A stretch of DNA of 64,000 nucleotides from Salvator merianae (GCA_003586115.2 QVOM02000042.1:35612277-35676276), one strand, 5' to 3'. Positions 9,906 to 22,775 are shown, counted from the stretch's first letter. Notes: generated from the letters alone by a model not told the origin. Made by a program: numbers and translations.

Positions 9906-12220
9906 GAGGAGTGGGCAACTTTCAGATTTTATCCCTGGAACCTCTTGAAAGAAGGTAACAAGAATCTACTTCTATATATCCCAAGAAAACTGCATGGGTG
10001 TGTTCATGTACGCAGGAAGAGTCAACCCTCATTCGATGGTGCAAAACAGAAGAAAGTAACAGGTGGAGAACTTCCACTGGCCTCCTCACCTTTTGGAGTG
10101 CCAGTGCCACCTCATGAAGTCCTCTCTTCCAGTCTCCTCAGGTGTTGGCCTCCATACACAGGCACTGGCTGCTCCTTAATTCATTTTGTAGCATTTTCAT
10201 GAGGCCCTGAGAGTGAATTAACGGGTTAAAGCTTCCTCAGAGAGGAAAACCTCTGTTCTGATCTTAAAATGTCCTTCCCTCATCCCCAGGGTGTCAACTC
10301 AGATCCCCAGTCACGTCAAAGCAGGGACTTGTGGAAACACTCTGACCCACGCGTGGGGATACATCCCCACTGCAGTAGAAATGTGCCCCTATAATAATCA
10401 ACAATTAGTAACAATGGCAGCAGTTCCAGAAAGATCTGAAGGACCTCAGGATCCCCACATCTTCAAACCAAATGAAATCGTTTACTTTTAAATTTTCAAT
10501 GTAACCAAACCTTGACCAGGCATGTTCTATGTTTTAACAAATGAAACCAAGCCAGACCAAGCCGGCTCTTTTTTGTTTTTTTAATTATGTGGATTTTAAT
10601 CCCTTCCCATGAAATGATTGCCCTCAAATTATAAACACATTTAACCTAACACCTGTTTACAGAGAAGTACATTTCATTTGGTCCTCTTCGCACTTCCCAC
10701 CCACCCCCTCCCCAGTGTGAAATTCTTAAATGATTCATTTCGTTTGCCTGTGTAGATGGGGAAAAGAGGAGGAGGAGAAATGGAAATACAGTGGGCCTGG
10801 TTTGAATTACTTCACCACATGCAAAGTTGTGGTTTGGAGCTGTGTGTCATTGTTACGAGTTGTTTGCTTTGTCTTGGGATATTGAGGAAGTTACGTAAAG
10901 AAAAGGTGAATCGTATTAACACATACCAACAATGCTTGAAAAGAATGGCTTTAGGTGTTTGCTCCACAGTAAATTAATAAATTCTGCTGGATTATTAATT
11001 TTCCCTTCTAAAATGCACCTGTAACAGGGACCAGCAGATTGTAAAAATGCAAGCCTGCCTCACCATAGTTAGGCCAGTAGGTAGTGGGTGCTCTTTAAAC
11101 GTTTACAATGTTTTGTGAGTGGAAAAGAATCTAGCACTTTAAAAAGAGAAAGATTTCTTTTCTTTTTTTTGCTTTTTTTGGTATGCTTTGAAATGTAATA
11201 TTATTAATGTGTTTAAAGTAATGGACTCTAAAGCCCGCCACATAATATTTCTTCTCACTGAGTTGTTATATACACGAAGCACTGCTAAAACTGAGAATGG
11301 AGTTTGGGATGCTCTGGCAAGATTGGACGGCTTGCACAACATTTTGGCAAGAGCTGAGCAGAAAAATGGGGACTGCGGCCTCTCATTAAAAAAAAAAAGT
11401 CTGAGACCTTGGTTTCTAAATGAGCCACAGGATGAATATGAAAACTCTGATCTGGAGACCATTCATCAGGAAATTGCCAAATACTAACAATTCATATTAT
11501 GCTTATAAGCCAGCTGGCTAGATATCTGAGAACCAAGGGGGGGGGGAGCATTTGTTCCCTTTGGGGTATGAAAAAAGGCAGCCATTAAGATATTTGGCTT
11601 CTGCTTTCCTAAATCCACCTTAAAAATCACTTAGAGCCAGTCAGAACTAACCACAGGAGATCTGGCTCACCGTAAGCAGCCTCATACCATTTATGCTGAA
11701 CCACCTCCTGGGGGGGGGGGATGACATGGCATATTTTCCACTCCATCCCTGGACAGGTTTTATGCTCCTGAGCTGTATCAGTGAGGTGGCACCAGCCCTG
11801 CCATGAGACACAGCATGAGTGAGCCATGCATGTCTTCAGGCAAGTTCATGTTGCTGTCTAGACTGTGTCAAGTTACTTTGTGTGCACGTTAGATGTTGTT
11901 CCTCAGGGGCCGGGTGGGGGGTGGGGGTGTTTAATCCTTGCCTTCTCAGCCAGCATGGGGGAATAGGGAAAAGCAATGAAAAGCAACTCTACCTCTGCGT
12001 GTCATGATGAATCCTTTTGGAGACCAAATCATGACATTTGCCAGCTTGCCTTTTTTGAATGGCCAGTTCTGAAAAGCAGATACAGGATTACAGAGGATAT
12101 TGAAGAACTTTGCTTATGAAGTGGTCACTACATCTGATCAGCGCCTGGCAGAAAAAGAGCATGAGTTCTTGATAGTTGAGAACTGGGGTACTTCTTTTGG
12201 CTTTCATAAACGTGAACCTT
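9906..12220. other. Unassigned, possibly unique host sequence
   Basis: No repeat family is recognised. A 99-codon frame at 11188-11487 lacks any domain I know. G runs lie at 11537-11546 and 11711-11720. The segment could contain conserved non-coding sequence, but that cannot be judged without alignment. Confidence 0.45.
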
Positions 12221-12735
12221 GGGCCTTTCCAGGCTTACTTTAGTTCATTACTACAACCCCTTGTAGTCCTCTTCTAGGACTCATCGGTCCATACATTAGT
12301 GTGGATCTGTGAGGTACCATCCCCTGCTGACGTACTCCATCTGTGCTGGATGGAGCAGAATCCCAGTCAAGGAGGCCCTGATTAGGACTACCAGTAGACC
12401 TTGACATTGAGGTGCACCAGTAGACCAACAGGCCCTGGTCCAGAACACAGAGACATGCAGAAAACAACACCTTCAAGACTACCAGGGACCCATTTCAGTG
12501 CATTGCTGAAATAGGTCCCTCAGTGACTCTGAGGCTAGGAATGTTCACTCCTAGCCTTTAGAGGCTGGCTCAAAAGGTTGTGTGAGCGCTGGGTTTGGTG
12601 CAGGGGCTGCTCTGGACAATACCGTCATGCAGACAGCACTGTTCCAGACCATGCCTTTCTGTGGTCCAAACCAGCAGGCCAGGCTGGTCCAGACCCACTG
12701 ATTTGGACCACAGAGAGGTGAGTGCAGAAGAAGCC
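12221..12735. mobile_element. M-type DNA transposon (515 bp)
   Basis: Starts GGGCCTTTCCAGGCTTAC and ends GTGAGTGCAGAAGAAGCCC, an imperfect terminal inverted repeat. Internal phrases such as GACCCATTTCAGTGCATTGC, CATGCAGACAGCACTGTTCC and GGCTGGTCCAGACCCA recur in other M copies (13944-14483, 21335-21600, 43458-44035). The flanking triplets differ (CTT and AGA), so the target duplication is lost or the borders are slightly off. Confidence 0.6.
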
Positions 12736-13943
12736 CAGAACTGGGGAAGGACCAGTGCAGATTGGTGCGTGATAGGAGCGAGGGACAACGCAGTGATGGG
12801 AGAGAGTTATTTTGTCATGCCAAGCTGGGTTTTGGTCCACAATGAAAGGAAGCCAAATGTAGCCAAACAAAAAAACAGTATTTCATTTTGTACTGTCTAC
12901 AAGAAAGTGCTTTCTCAACCTGCTATCCTTATTTCACGTATGGTAGCCCACGCATAAGCTGCACTTCCTGGGTATGAAAGTGGAATGGAAAACTGCTAAT
13001 AGCTTGAAGCGTATACTTTACAAACATGCAAAGATGTTCTAAACTTTGACAAAACACACTTCTCTTATACACGCTTCTTGTTCCTCCAATTCTCCAAAGA
13101 GGTTCGTTTCATGTATTTGCTGTTTATTTCCAGTTTCAAAGTCTAATCCAGCAGCAGTTTAAATGTTTAAAGAAAAGAGGAGAAAAGTCAGTCGATGGCA
13201 CTAAAAGGAGACTCACCTAATTGGAAACTATTAGTAGTACGGACCCAGAAGTTTTTCCTTTTTTCTTTTTTGCAGAATATACAGACAAGCATCTTTTTTC
13301 TAAGCAAAATGCAAACATATGACATACCTGAGTAAGGATAATAAAGTTAACAGGAATATAAATAGGTCAGAAAGAACCCGTAAATAATTATTTTGGCGTG
13401 ATCTTGACTTTGTTATTTACTAATTTGTTAAATACATGGAGCTAGGAGTACAGACATTGCATCAAATGCTCCATCACAATCTCTCCAGCTCTTGGTAAAG
13501 CAGGCCAATAGATGCCTAGGTCTGCCATATGAATTCATGAGGTCATCTGTTCCTTCACTGCTCTGGTTTGCTGGGCCCTGCCCCCCCCCCCAAGTTTGCT
13601 TGTTCTCTCTTTGGCAGAGAAATAACTTGGGCAATTACCTGAGTGAGAAACAGAGTCACTTATATTAATCCTTTGAAGGATTTTGCGTGTGTGATGATTC
13701 CCTCTCCATCTTTTTTATAGGGACCCTGAAGAAATTTCAGTCAAGTTCTGACAGCGAAAGACAGAAGAAGTGAAATTTTGTTGTAGCAGGATTACTTCAG
13801 AATTCAGTATGAGCAGAACAATATGTCTTTAGGAAACTAGTACAGTTACTGGATCTCTTTTCAAGGATATCCCCCTGTCAATGAATGGAAAAGAATTGGC
13901 TCTGTGGTTACTGTGGAATCCTTCACGGTTACTTCCCTACAAA
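12736..13943. other. Unassigned AT-rich sequence
   Basis: No gene or repeat family is recognised. There is a C homopolymer at 13581-13590. Short ORFs are unsupported. Confidence 0.5.
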
Positions 13944-14483
13944 GACTGTTTCTGCACTTGTGGGGAGGGAGTGGTCCGGTTGGAACCACTCCAACTGGAG
14001 CAATTCCAGGCTGGAGTGGCCCACCTGGCCCGGAAAAGGGCTGTCTGCACTTGGCCAGCCTGTTCCAGGGCAGGCTCCGTGCTGCTCCAAAGCTCACGCA
14101 AGCTTTGGAGCCTGACATGAAGATCCTGACAGACAGGAAACTAAAGGTACTGCCCCCAGGGGCCTAGGGGGACCCATTTCAGTGCTGCAATTTGGCACAC
14201 TGCTGAAATGGGTTCCCCCGTTAAACCAGCCCATGGAGGTGTGCGCCCTTCTGCACACGTCCTGGACCAGCCTAGCAACCTCTGGGCTGCTGTTAGACCT
14301 GCTAAAACAGATCTATCAGCATCCCAATCTAGGCATCCATTTTGGCTGCCTAGACTGGGCGAAGCTGTGTCCAGTGTGGAGACAGCAGCCTACCAGTAAT
14401 TGCACCAGAATGCGGAAGAGAGAGGCCACAACGTGGACTGCATGGCACACTGGACCATTCCAGAGGAAAGCACAGAAAGGGTC
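13944..14483. mobile_element. M-type DNA transposon (540 bp)
   Basis: The left end GACTGTTTCTGCACTTGTG and the right end AAAGCACAGAAAGGGTC are imperfect inverted repeats. Flanking triplets are AAA and TAA, so the duplication is imperfect. The centre carries the hairpin-prone pair GACCCATTTCAGTGCTG and GCTGAAATGGGTTCCCCC. The GGGTTCCCCCGTTAAACC phrase is related to the unit that became the minisatellite at 62373-62937. Confidence 0.6.
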
Positions 14484-14614
14484 TAAGCTAAGAGGGGAAA
14501 GGAGCGGAGAGATATTGACCAGGCCAAGCTTTTTGCCTGCACAAAGTACATCTAGCCACTCAAAGAGGTTAGCTATTTTTTACATTATGTGTAACCTATT
14601 GAATGCCTCTCTTT

Positions 14615-15036
14615 GGCTGTCTCCAGATGGTAACTGCAGAATGTAAAAGAAATTCCACATTCGCCTCTCACCATCCCCCGCCAGAAGTGGGAGGCAATTG
14701 CAGGCTCTTGCCTGTGTCTGCCTGCAGCTTCCATGATTGTTCCTCTTGAAAATACCTGGATGCTAGCCAGGTGCCTGCCCGCTTCCCTTTTTTCTCTCAT
14801 GCTTGACTAGCATCCAGTATTTTCAAGAGGAACAAACACAGAGGCAGCAGGAAGATGCAGGTAAGCGCTCACTATTACAAGAAGCTCAGTATCTTTGCTG
14901 GATTTCCCATAATAATGACATTTCCGGATATCACCTCAGTATCCAGCGACTATATTGGGAATATCACAGATACATGTGGTATTCCCAATATAGTCCCAAG
15001 ATAATCATGGGCTTCAGCCCACAACTGGAGATACCC
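14615..15036. mobile_element. H-type multi-hairpin DNA transposon, intact (422 bp)
   Basis: The left end GGCTGTCTCCAGATGG and the complement of the right end (GGGTATCTCCAGTTGT) form a terminal inverted repeat. Identical TTT triplets flank it (14612-14614 and 15037-15039). Two large hairpins lie inside. The arms TCCTCTTGAAAATACCTGG (from 14741) and its partner run to about 14833. The arms GACTATATTGGGAAT (14948) and ATTCCCAATATAGTC (to 14995) form the second. It has no coding capacity. Other copies or pieces are at 3062, 52968, 55797 and 57100. Confidence 0.75.
14948..14995. repeat. Perfect-arm palindrome in H element
   Basis: Arms of 15 bp (GACTATATTGGGAAT and its exact complement) surround an 18-bp loop that is itself nearly symmetrical. 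Confidence 0.9.
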
Positions 15037-15112
15037 TTTGTGTATCGGATTCTGGTGTCTGCCAAGTTGGCTTTCATTTCATTTCAGTAGTAGTAGCAAT
15101 TGTACATGTGTG

Positions 15113-15618
15113 GGGGCTTTTTCACATGTTCCAATTAGAAAGGGATAATTATCCCATTCTAATGTGGAATAGACCACACAGCACGGACACCTTGTGCACT
15201 GTATGGCCGGAAACCTCACCAGAAGCCGGCTACTGGCATTCACTATGTGAATGCTAGTAGCCATGTTTGATCCTCGCCATGGCAGCGGCCAGGAAGCATC
15301 AGGCTACTGCCAAGGTGACCAGCAGGCACATAGGCCCAGTCAGCTGATTGGGCCTGCACAATCAGCAGATCAGGCCTGCACAGTGGGACATGATTGGGTT
15401 CGCTTCCCGGCTGTTGCCATGGCAAGGATCAGGCATGGGCCTGATCCGGCATCACGCAGCCCGATTGCACATGAGCAATCACTGCATCGCACTGGCCTGA
15501 ATACTTTACTACCACCTCCTGGTAAGGTTGTGGAACACTAATTAGTGCTCCACAGGTAGTAGCGATTGGGAGTGGACGTAGCCCGCTTGCTTGCTAGTAG
15601 CAAGTGCGAACAAGCCTT
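15113..15618. mobile_element. G-type hairpin-ended DNA transposon (506 bp)
   Basis: The left end GGGGCTTTTTCACATG leads into hairpin A (ATTAGAAAGGGATAATTATC and its partner, 15134-15163). The right end has GCTTGCTAGTAGCAAGTGCG then AACAAGCCTT. GTG triplets flank it, but the right one lies in a (GT)n tract, so the duplication is only tentative. The interior has the G-family AACCTCACCAGAAGCC, GCCATGGCAGCGGCC and CTCCTGGTAAGGTTGTGGA phrases. No coding sequence. Confidence 0.7.
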
Positions 15619-17072
15619 GTGTGTGTGTGTGTGTGCTCAGTACTGAGTATGCTTTGGGGCAGAATAAATAATTTCAACCACTTAAATCCATAATCTTGTT
15701 CTTTGTGTTGCAGTCTGACAATTCTAAATTTCAGACGGTTTTTATTTTTGGTGAGATCCCCTGCAGAAACTATGCAGAAAACTTAATTTCCTGCCGGTGG
15801 TAATTCTCTGCAGTCACTTGTTGGGTTTTATATCAACATCTGTCATAACGATTGTAAGAATGGGCTTATTTTCATGTCTCCCATAACAGCTGGCGAGTCA
15901 CAGGTGCTGGCAAAGGAAACCACAACTCCATGGAAGCATTCTGGGGAGCAACTTGTTTTGTTAACCCCATGCTTGGAGAGCACTTAATTTGCTCTGATGT
16001 GAAATGTTCCTATGCATAGGGTACTGTGCAAACAGGGCTCCAGAAGTGACTTATGCAAACTTGGATTTTATTTGCAAGCAGGGAGGCTTGCAAACACAAA
16101 AAAGCTAATTACTTAACTGTTTTCCCAAGATGGTGTTACCTGTGTATGCACAGTTAGAACACCCTAGAAAAAAGGGGGTTCACTCCAGTGTAATAAGTGT
16201 ATTGAATGGCATTCCATCTCTTGCGTACAGATAACTATCAAGGCTAGAAGTCGTTTCTTTTAGTCACCTCTGGCCTCAGAACACGGATTTGTAAATAGGC
16301 CTCTTGTGACCAGTCTAACTGCTTTCTTTCTTCAAACGGCCTCTGTGCTTTCAGGCAGCAACTGCACATCCCTGCACCAGGAGCGGCTGCCCCCTACCCA
16401 AAAGGCTGCAATGGCAGGGCTTGCCACGAGAGCTGTATAAACTGCTGTCAGGGCAATTCTTTTGGGCAAAGTCAGCGAAGAGCCGGTGTGCATCATGCTG
16501 TACCATCCCGACGCCAGCTCAAGAGTCAAATTTTCAGACAGCATTTGTTGTCTGCAGATTCTAAAGCCTGTCACTCTCATTTCCACGCTCTTGGGCCCCA
16601 GAGCTGTTGGCCTCTCGTGAAGAGGATCCCTGCTCACAGCCAGAGGCAGGATCTAGACAAGATGGGGGCAAGTGCCCTAATGGAGGAGAGCTTGTTCTCA
16701 CCCCAGGGGAGAAGCATGTGATGTCCATACGCTCTGCACCTTGCCTCGCCTCACCCTACCCCCAACTCGTCTCTCTACAAACCTGAAAAACGTAGAAGTT
16801 TTTCAAGGTCCTTGGCTCCATAGAGAGGGCTTCCTGATTGTGCTGGAAATGGCCCTGTAAATGTGCCACTTACAGCACGATGCCCATGCCAAATGGGCAG
16901 TGCAAGTAGCACATGCAGCCACCACGTGCCTATATGGTGACCACGTGAATGCCAGAGTATGGTGGGCACCCTCAGAATTTTTATCCCATTTCATGGGAAG
17001 GATGTCTCTGAGCACACTTGCTGACAAGAGTTGTGTTCTCATTCTGTTCCTTTTCCCGCCTCTCTACACTTG
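15619..17072. other. Unassigned sequence
   Basis: A short (GT)n tract lies at 15619-15634. At 16332-16637 a 101-codon minus-strand frame overlaps a 77-codon plus-strand frame, and neither resembles a family I know. A TTTCAGGCAG acceptor-like site at 16350 is not enough to call an exon. Confidence 0.45.
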
Positions 17073-17750
17073 GGCAGGATCCACACAGTGCAGATAACTA
17101 CAGCATCTGCATGGACGCCATAATCATTCCCCCCTCCATGTCACCGTATGTGCTCTATAATGACAGAGTGGGATGATGAGCTCTTCATCCTGTCATCATG
17201 ACAGGATGGCTGTAATCCGATACAGGAAATGCCCCATGGTAGCTGTGATCTTAGCAGGTAAAATTGAAGCCAGGGATTCCCAGCTGTGATCTTGTCAGTG
17301 CAGGGAAGCTGCCTTTTCCTCCCACCTCCCATGACAAGATCTACTATGATCTTGATGCAGGAGGGGCTAAGCTACACCTTCCTCCCTCTGTGAGTCCAGA
17401 TTGTAGCTGATCTTGAACTGGGAGGGAGGAGGGAGAGGCAGCTTCCCTCCACCCAACTCAAAATTGAGCTGATGATGATGTAGGGGAGGCAGTCTCCCCA
17501 ACTGTCAAAACCACACCTGGGGTGATCGTGACAGTCGGGGTGGGGGCTGCCTTTTACCTGTCCAGATCACTGCCAGGAAATCCCTGGGTGCAGTTTGAAA
17601 GGGGAGACAGCACACTTCTGCTGTAAGAGGAGCGTTACAAGCATAGCACTCCTCTTACTTTGGCAGGGAAAGAGGGCTACTCTTGTGGCATCCTTCCTTC
17701 TTCCTGTTTAGATATTGCCTTAGGCCACATCCACATGCATTTAAAAAGTA
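17073..17750. mobile_element. Possible decayed DNA transposon cluster
   Basis: GGGCAGGATCCACACAGTGC at 17073 and GGCCACATCCACATGCATTT at 17725 look like two terminal repeats in the same orientation. Repeated phrases lie between them (GCTGTGATCTTAGCAGG and GCTGTGATCTTGTCAGTGC; GGCAGCTTCCC and GGCAGTCTCCCC). No matching inverted end was found. This is tentative. Confidence 0.3.
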
Positions 17751-17966
17751 ACCCAGAAGTGGCTGAGAAGTGGTAGTAAGTGGCAGCTAGTATTCAGGCG
17801 GGATGGGCAATTGCTAAATTGCTCCAGCTATTGAATCCAACAAATTTTGGGAAGAGGCTCCAGTGAACCTGGGAATGGTCTGCAAAAGATATCCTCTTGG
17901 TCTCAGCCAAGTAGGGTGTAATAATTTACAAGACCCTTTAATTTGATACATCACTAAAATCATAAT

Positions 17967-18014
17967 AGAAGAAGAAGAAGAAGAACAAGAAGAACAACAA
18001 CAACAACAACAACA
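17967..18014. repeat. Microsatellite (GAA)n/(CAA)n
   Basis: This is the A-rich trinucleotide tail belonging to the adjacent minus-strand SINE, read as (TTG)n/(TTC)n on that strand. Confidence 0.85.
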
Positions 18015-18292
18015 ACTTGGTTTTTATACCCCGCTTTTCTCGGCCGAAGCTGACTCAAAGCGGCTTACAAGGTTATTTTTTGCCCGAAGGCTTACATCTA
18101 TCTATCTTCCGCATCACACAAGTGATGCTCCCTATTTATCTATTTGCAATTACTTGCTTTTGAATAGCTAGGTTGGCTGGAGCTAGAGGCCAGTAGAGGG
18201 CGCTCATCCCCTCTACACGGCAGACGGGGCCTTGAACTCCAATCCTCCTATTGAAAGATCAGTGCCTTAGCCTTCTGTGCCACCGTGCCTCT
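18015..18292 (-). mobile_element. tRNA-derived SINE with L2-like tail, full length
   Basis: The reverse complement starts AGAGGCACGGTGGCACAGAA (tRNA-like head) and ends in a tail with GCCGCTTTGAGTCAGCTTCG then GAAAAGCGGGGTATAAAAAC and the trinucleotide tract at 17967-18014. The body phrase around GTAATTGCAAATAGATAAAT is shared with copies at 32717 and 55521. The tail suggests mobilisation by an L2-type LINE; this is inferred. Confidence 0.85.
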
Positions 18293-21059
18293 CAACATTC
18301 TCGTCAAATAGCAATTCATTGTGAGTTTCCTCTATAAAGGGAAGGAAGGTTGACTAAATAGTAGGGATAACCCATAAGGTCTAGCCGTTTTAGCAGTGAG
18401 GGGAGTCGGGGTTGCTGTCCATACCAGTAGCCCTTGTGGAACACTGCAGCTGTGCCTTCCAGGGATCAGCCTATCTGCACAACAGTGACTGCTGGCCTAC
18501 TTTCCAGTGCAAAGATGGCACCAGAGAGTGGGCCAATGGGAGACCACTTTGAAGTGGTCTTCCACACCTTCGCCTTGTAGACCAAACCAGTCATCTGTCC
18601 TGGAGATGACTTGGTCAGACCACCCAACTCAAGGAGGCTCGTACCATTTTGCTGGGCTCCAAGAAACAGACCATCTCTGGGTGCCCAGCAAAAGCAGACC
18701 TGGGCAGCAAATTCGCAGGCTAAGAACTTTTGTTTCAAGCCTCTGATTCTGGGCCAGGCTGGGCCATGCCAGAACAGATGGTCTCTGGTGCAGGTCGCCA
18801 GCTACTGCTTCAGTTTCACCCCAGATCCCTCTCAGCAACACATGCTGTGTGAAAATTGCCTTAAGGTCTACCTGAGATATGTAAGGTTATCTTATTCAAG
18901 CATGCCATCAAAGTACAAAAAGTGTTACTTGTGACGGTATACAAGAACAACTTATTGGAAACAACTAGCTAATGAAATTTTAATTCATTTATTTAATTTT
19001 TCTGGCACCCCCAGTGTAGCTTTTGCCCCAGAGGCTGTCTCTATATATGTGCACCATCACCTTGTGATGGGGTGTGAAGGCAGGCTGAAACTTATGCCTG
19101 CGCTCCTGACATTTAGAGTTTCAGTGTGCTCTCTTTCCACCAGTAGCATCCAATGCCGTCTTGGATAGGGATGCATTTTTTTACTGTCACACTGGCTGCA
19201 GGAGAGTTCAGTTGATGCATTGTGAGACTTGCTAAAAACAGGTTTTGTGTTTGGACAGTTACTAGAGCTCTGCCGCTCGGAAACTGGCAGCCTGCGGCTG
19301 TGTAGACACAGCCAGAAGCTCTGTATTTGCCTCTGTGTTTGAAGGATATATACTTTATAGTAAGGGAACAGAGCATTTCATCTACATGCTCTTCTCTGAG
19401 ACATGCAGGGTTGAACTTGAATTGTCTTGGCCTGAGAGGATTTGTCTCTCTCCCTCTCCACTTCCATTTCTGGGTTTTGTAGCTGACAAAAACTTACTTC
19501 TGGACATGTGCTAAGAGTTTAAAAACACTGCAACTGGATTCAACAGCAAAAATATACATCTGTAGATGAAAGCGGCGAAACAAAATCTTGACATATTAAA
19601 GTTGTGCTCTACCTTCCAACAGGGGATAGGGTAGAATAAATCAAATTGTTCCTTCTTTTTTTTTTTTTTTCCTGTGCACCTTTTGTTCTCACAGTACCCT
19701 GTAACCTAAATAGAAAAGGAGAAAATGGAAGAGGTATTAATATAGCCATCTGGAAAGCATAATACAGTACAGAAATATCTGTAGTGCATTACATGGTCTG
19801 GCAAGCGGCTGGTTGAATTCCAGAGAACTAAGATAGACTTCAAAGTCGGGCTGCAGATCAGTGGAACCGTTGATCAGCTCAGATATTTAAAGCTGGTGTC
19901 GATGAATGAATTTATTGCCGTTTTTTATCTGTTGTGTTCTTATGGGAAAACCCAGCTACAGATAGATTCCTCCATTAATTTCATGCTGGTTGACTTGGTT
20001 TTCAACTACATATTCTGTTTCCTAACACTTGTGTCATTTCATTTTGAAACCAATCTTCCCCTTCATGTCGCGTCAAGTGCAATAAAATTTTACAAAGCAG
20101 CAAATGGCTATTTGTTAAATATATATTTTATCTTCATTTATTTCTCCTAGGATTTGACATATGTCTGTATCTCTCACATAATTGGCCAATAAGCCATAGT
20201 AATAAAGATATTTGATTTGAAATAACTAATGGCAAAACTGAGATATACATTTCAGGAATAATGTGGGGATTTGGGTCAGGGCAACGGTTCATGGATATTG
20301 ATGAAGTGAGATCCGTGACTAGATTTCAAACTATTTTTTAACACCTAGAAGAAGATAACAAGCATGGAACAATGAACCTGAGGTCTTTGAGCAGGCCAAG
20401 GAAGAAGCACAACTTGGTTAGAAGTGGCAAAGCCTGTAGAAGCTGCCTAGGTCAGATAGAAACCCCAGTAGGATGCAGTTAGCGAGTAGACTAGAGGTTC
20501 TCCACCCATTCCTTGGGAAATCAAGTGGTTGAATTATGGTATTAAATAGCATGCTTCTCTTTATAGGCAAGCACTGCAGAGATCATGCCTTGAAGACTTT
20601 GGAACATCGTTGCACTTTTGGCTCATAGTGATGGGCAGCCACTGCACTTCAGGTCCACTTTTGGCATGCCGGCTTTAAGTCAGTGTTAGTTTAGAGGGGA
20701 GACCCAATCTACCACATAACCCCATGGCTCCCTAGATGTCAAAACTGCATTGCGGCAAGTTTCAGGGGATCACAATAAATGAAGGAAATTGCATTTTACC
20801 AACCATGCAAGACAAAAGCAGTGCTGTACAAAACAGAGTTCCATGAAGAATTGTACATTTTATTTAATACTTAACTCTAACATTAATACATCCATTAAAA
20901 AAGTGCATAAAAATTATAAAAGTTAAAGGGAAAACCAAACTGTTTCTAGTACACTATGATCAAATCTTGATCGTTGCTATATAATATTTATCTTCCTAAT
21001 GTGACATAATCAGAGAAGAGATACATTATGTAAAAAGTTTACTCAGTCCAACTGAATGG
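18293..21059. other. Mostly unassigned sequence
   Basis: 18440-18850 carries self-similar phrases but no recognised terminal repeats. A T homopolymer lies at about 19656-19670. 19896-20210 is AT-rich and ends AATAAGCCATAGTAATAAAG, which could be a LINE 3' end. No gene is called. Confidence 0.4.
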
Positions 21060-21303
21060 AGTGATAAAATGAGGCACCTACAAGGACAACTTTCGAGTGT
21101 CTACTAAAGACATACTTCTTTGCCAATTATTCTGTGTGTGAATGGCTGTTTTCTCCCTAATCTATCCAATTTTTTATGTGTTTTGATTGCTTCTATATTT
21201 TAAACTGTTTTTACTCATGTTTTCAATTAATTAAATAAATTATTTTGGTTTATATTTCCTCTTGTTATAGGAAGCAGTCTAGAAATGTCTTAAATAAATA
21301 AAT
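21060..21303 (+). mobile_element. L2-like LINE 3' UTR fragment
   Basis: The sequence runs through TTTAAACTGTTTTTACTCAT, then TATAGGAAGCAGTCTAGAAA, and ends TCTTAAATAAATAAATA. The layout and tail match the 3' end of reptile L2-type LINEs. No coding part remains. Confidence 0.6.
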
Positions 21304-21334
21304 ATGATACTTGTGTTTCTTTCTGCTTCTCCAT

Positions 21335-21600
21335 GGGCCTTTATGCACTCATCTCTCTGTGGCCTGAACTAGTGGGTCTAGACCAGCCAGGGACAATGGT
21401 TTGGACCATGAAAGGTATGGTCTGGAGCGTAGTCATCTGCGTGACAGCGCTGGTCCAGCCCCTGCCTCGGCCCCAAAGCTCATGCAAGCTTTGTGATCGA
21501 GCTCTGGGCACTCCAAAGGGCTAGAAACAAAATTCTGTAGCCTTGGAGCCACCAGGGAACTCATTTTGGCAGGGTGCTTTGGTGTGCCATCTGCATTCTT
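21335..21600. mobile_element. M-type DNA transposon, right-truncated
   Basis: Starts GGGCCTTTATGCACTCATC and carries GGTCTAGACCAGCCAGGG and CATCTGCGTGACAGCGCTGG, shared in inverted orientation with 12600-12735. The right end is not found. Confidence 0.6.
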
Positions 21601-22666
21601 TATGTTCTGCTCAACTGTAGAAAGTCATTGTTGAAAACTCCACAAAAGTACGCACAGATGAGTGGAGTTTGTGTTCCAACACTTAAACAGAGTTTAAGCA
21701 CCAAATGTCACTGTGGTAAAGTAGGAAAAACATGAACTGGATTCCAGCTTAGCCATCTTGCTGTCCATATCTACTCCTCATCAAATTGAACCGTTTGTCT
21801 ACCCTAATATTTATGTCCTTCTCTTTTAAGTTATTCAAATGTTCTGTTTCATAGACAACTTTATCTGCTCCTTGAAGCATTTTGTTTCCCTTTTATCTAG
21901 CAACCAGGATTGAATATAAACTTTTATGTTCAATCTGTTCTGTGTTTGAAAACAATTTCAATTTTTTTGCATGAGATCATGCATGTAATATTTAATGGCA
22001 AAAATGGGTGTGTTCCTCATGTTCGTAATTATCTTATGAGGAGAGACAGAAGTCTTTTTCAGAACCACCCTTCATCTTGAGCATGAGTGAATACTGCATT
22101 AGCATGCCAATTTTTAAAATTATTCTTTCAGTGTTACTGGTGATGGAAAGTCATACATATTTTGCCTCACAAATACTGATTTAACATACAGTCCCCTGAG
22201 GAACTGATTTGGAAAGGAGGCCTTAGAGTATGTCTGCTGATCTAGTACAAGTTCTTCTGCAGATTAATAATTATTATAATTTTTTTGGCACAAAAAAGGT
22301 TTTTACAATGTGCATATTTAAACCATTAAAGAGGTCCAATGTGGTTAATTATAGGTCTGTGAGAAAAGAGGAGAATCAGCAAAGTTATAGATAAGACATT
22401 ATAGCGTATTTTGTCAAATCAAGCATCCTTCTCCACAGCTGCATTCTAGATTTATTAACCAACTCATAAAACAAGTCAGAACACCTACAGAATAATTAGC
22501 ATTCAATCCCCTCTCCAATTTCCCAAATTTTAGAATTGATTCTAACACAATCTCATGTTGTAATACCACATTCCTAACCATGATGTATAAGGCAAACACA
22601 CCATAAGGTTAAACATCTCCAAAATTATGACTGGGCAAGGCTCCAGAAGCAGATTAGAAAGTAGCA
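21601..22666. other. Unassigned AT-rich sequence
   Basis: No gene or repeat family is recognised. ORFs are short and low complexity. Confidence 0.45.
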
Positions 22667-22775
22667 GTGTGCAAATTTGGTTCATGTTAGACCACTTTGA
22701 ACTGAACTGAACAGTTCAACCCAAACCAAACCAACCCCCTGTTCAAAAGGGGCTGGTTCGATTCAAACTGAACCA
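22667..22775. mobile_element. hAT-like MITE fragment (GTGCA...GGTTC type)
   Basis: Begins CAGTGTGCAAATTTGGTTC and is rich in GAACTGAAC/GGTTCGATTC motifs, like the complete element at 26746-27098. It is cut off where a G element begins. Confidence 0.5.

Noticed and set aside
11188..11487. 99-codon plus-strand frame as a possible exon or small gene
   Set aside because: No known domain, no clear splice context, and an A homopolymer codes its KKK run. It is left as unassigned sequence for conservation testing.
16332..16637. 101-codon minus-strand frame with a nearby TTTCAG acceptor-like site
   Set aside because: A single weak splice-like signal and no recognised protein similarity are not enough for an exon call.
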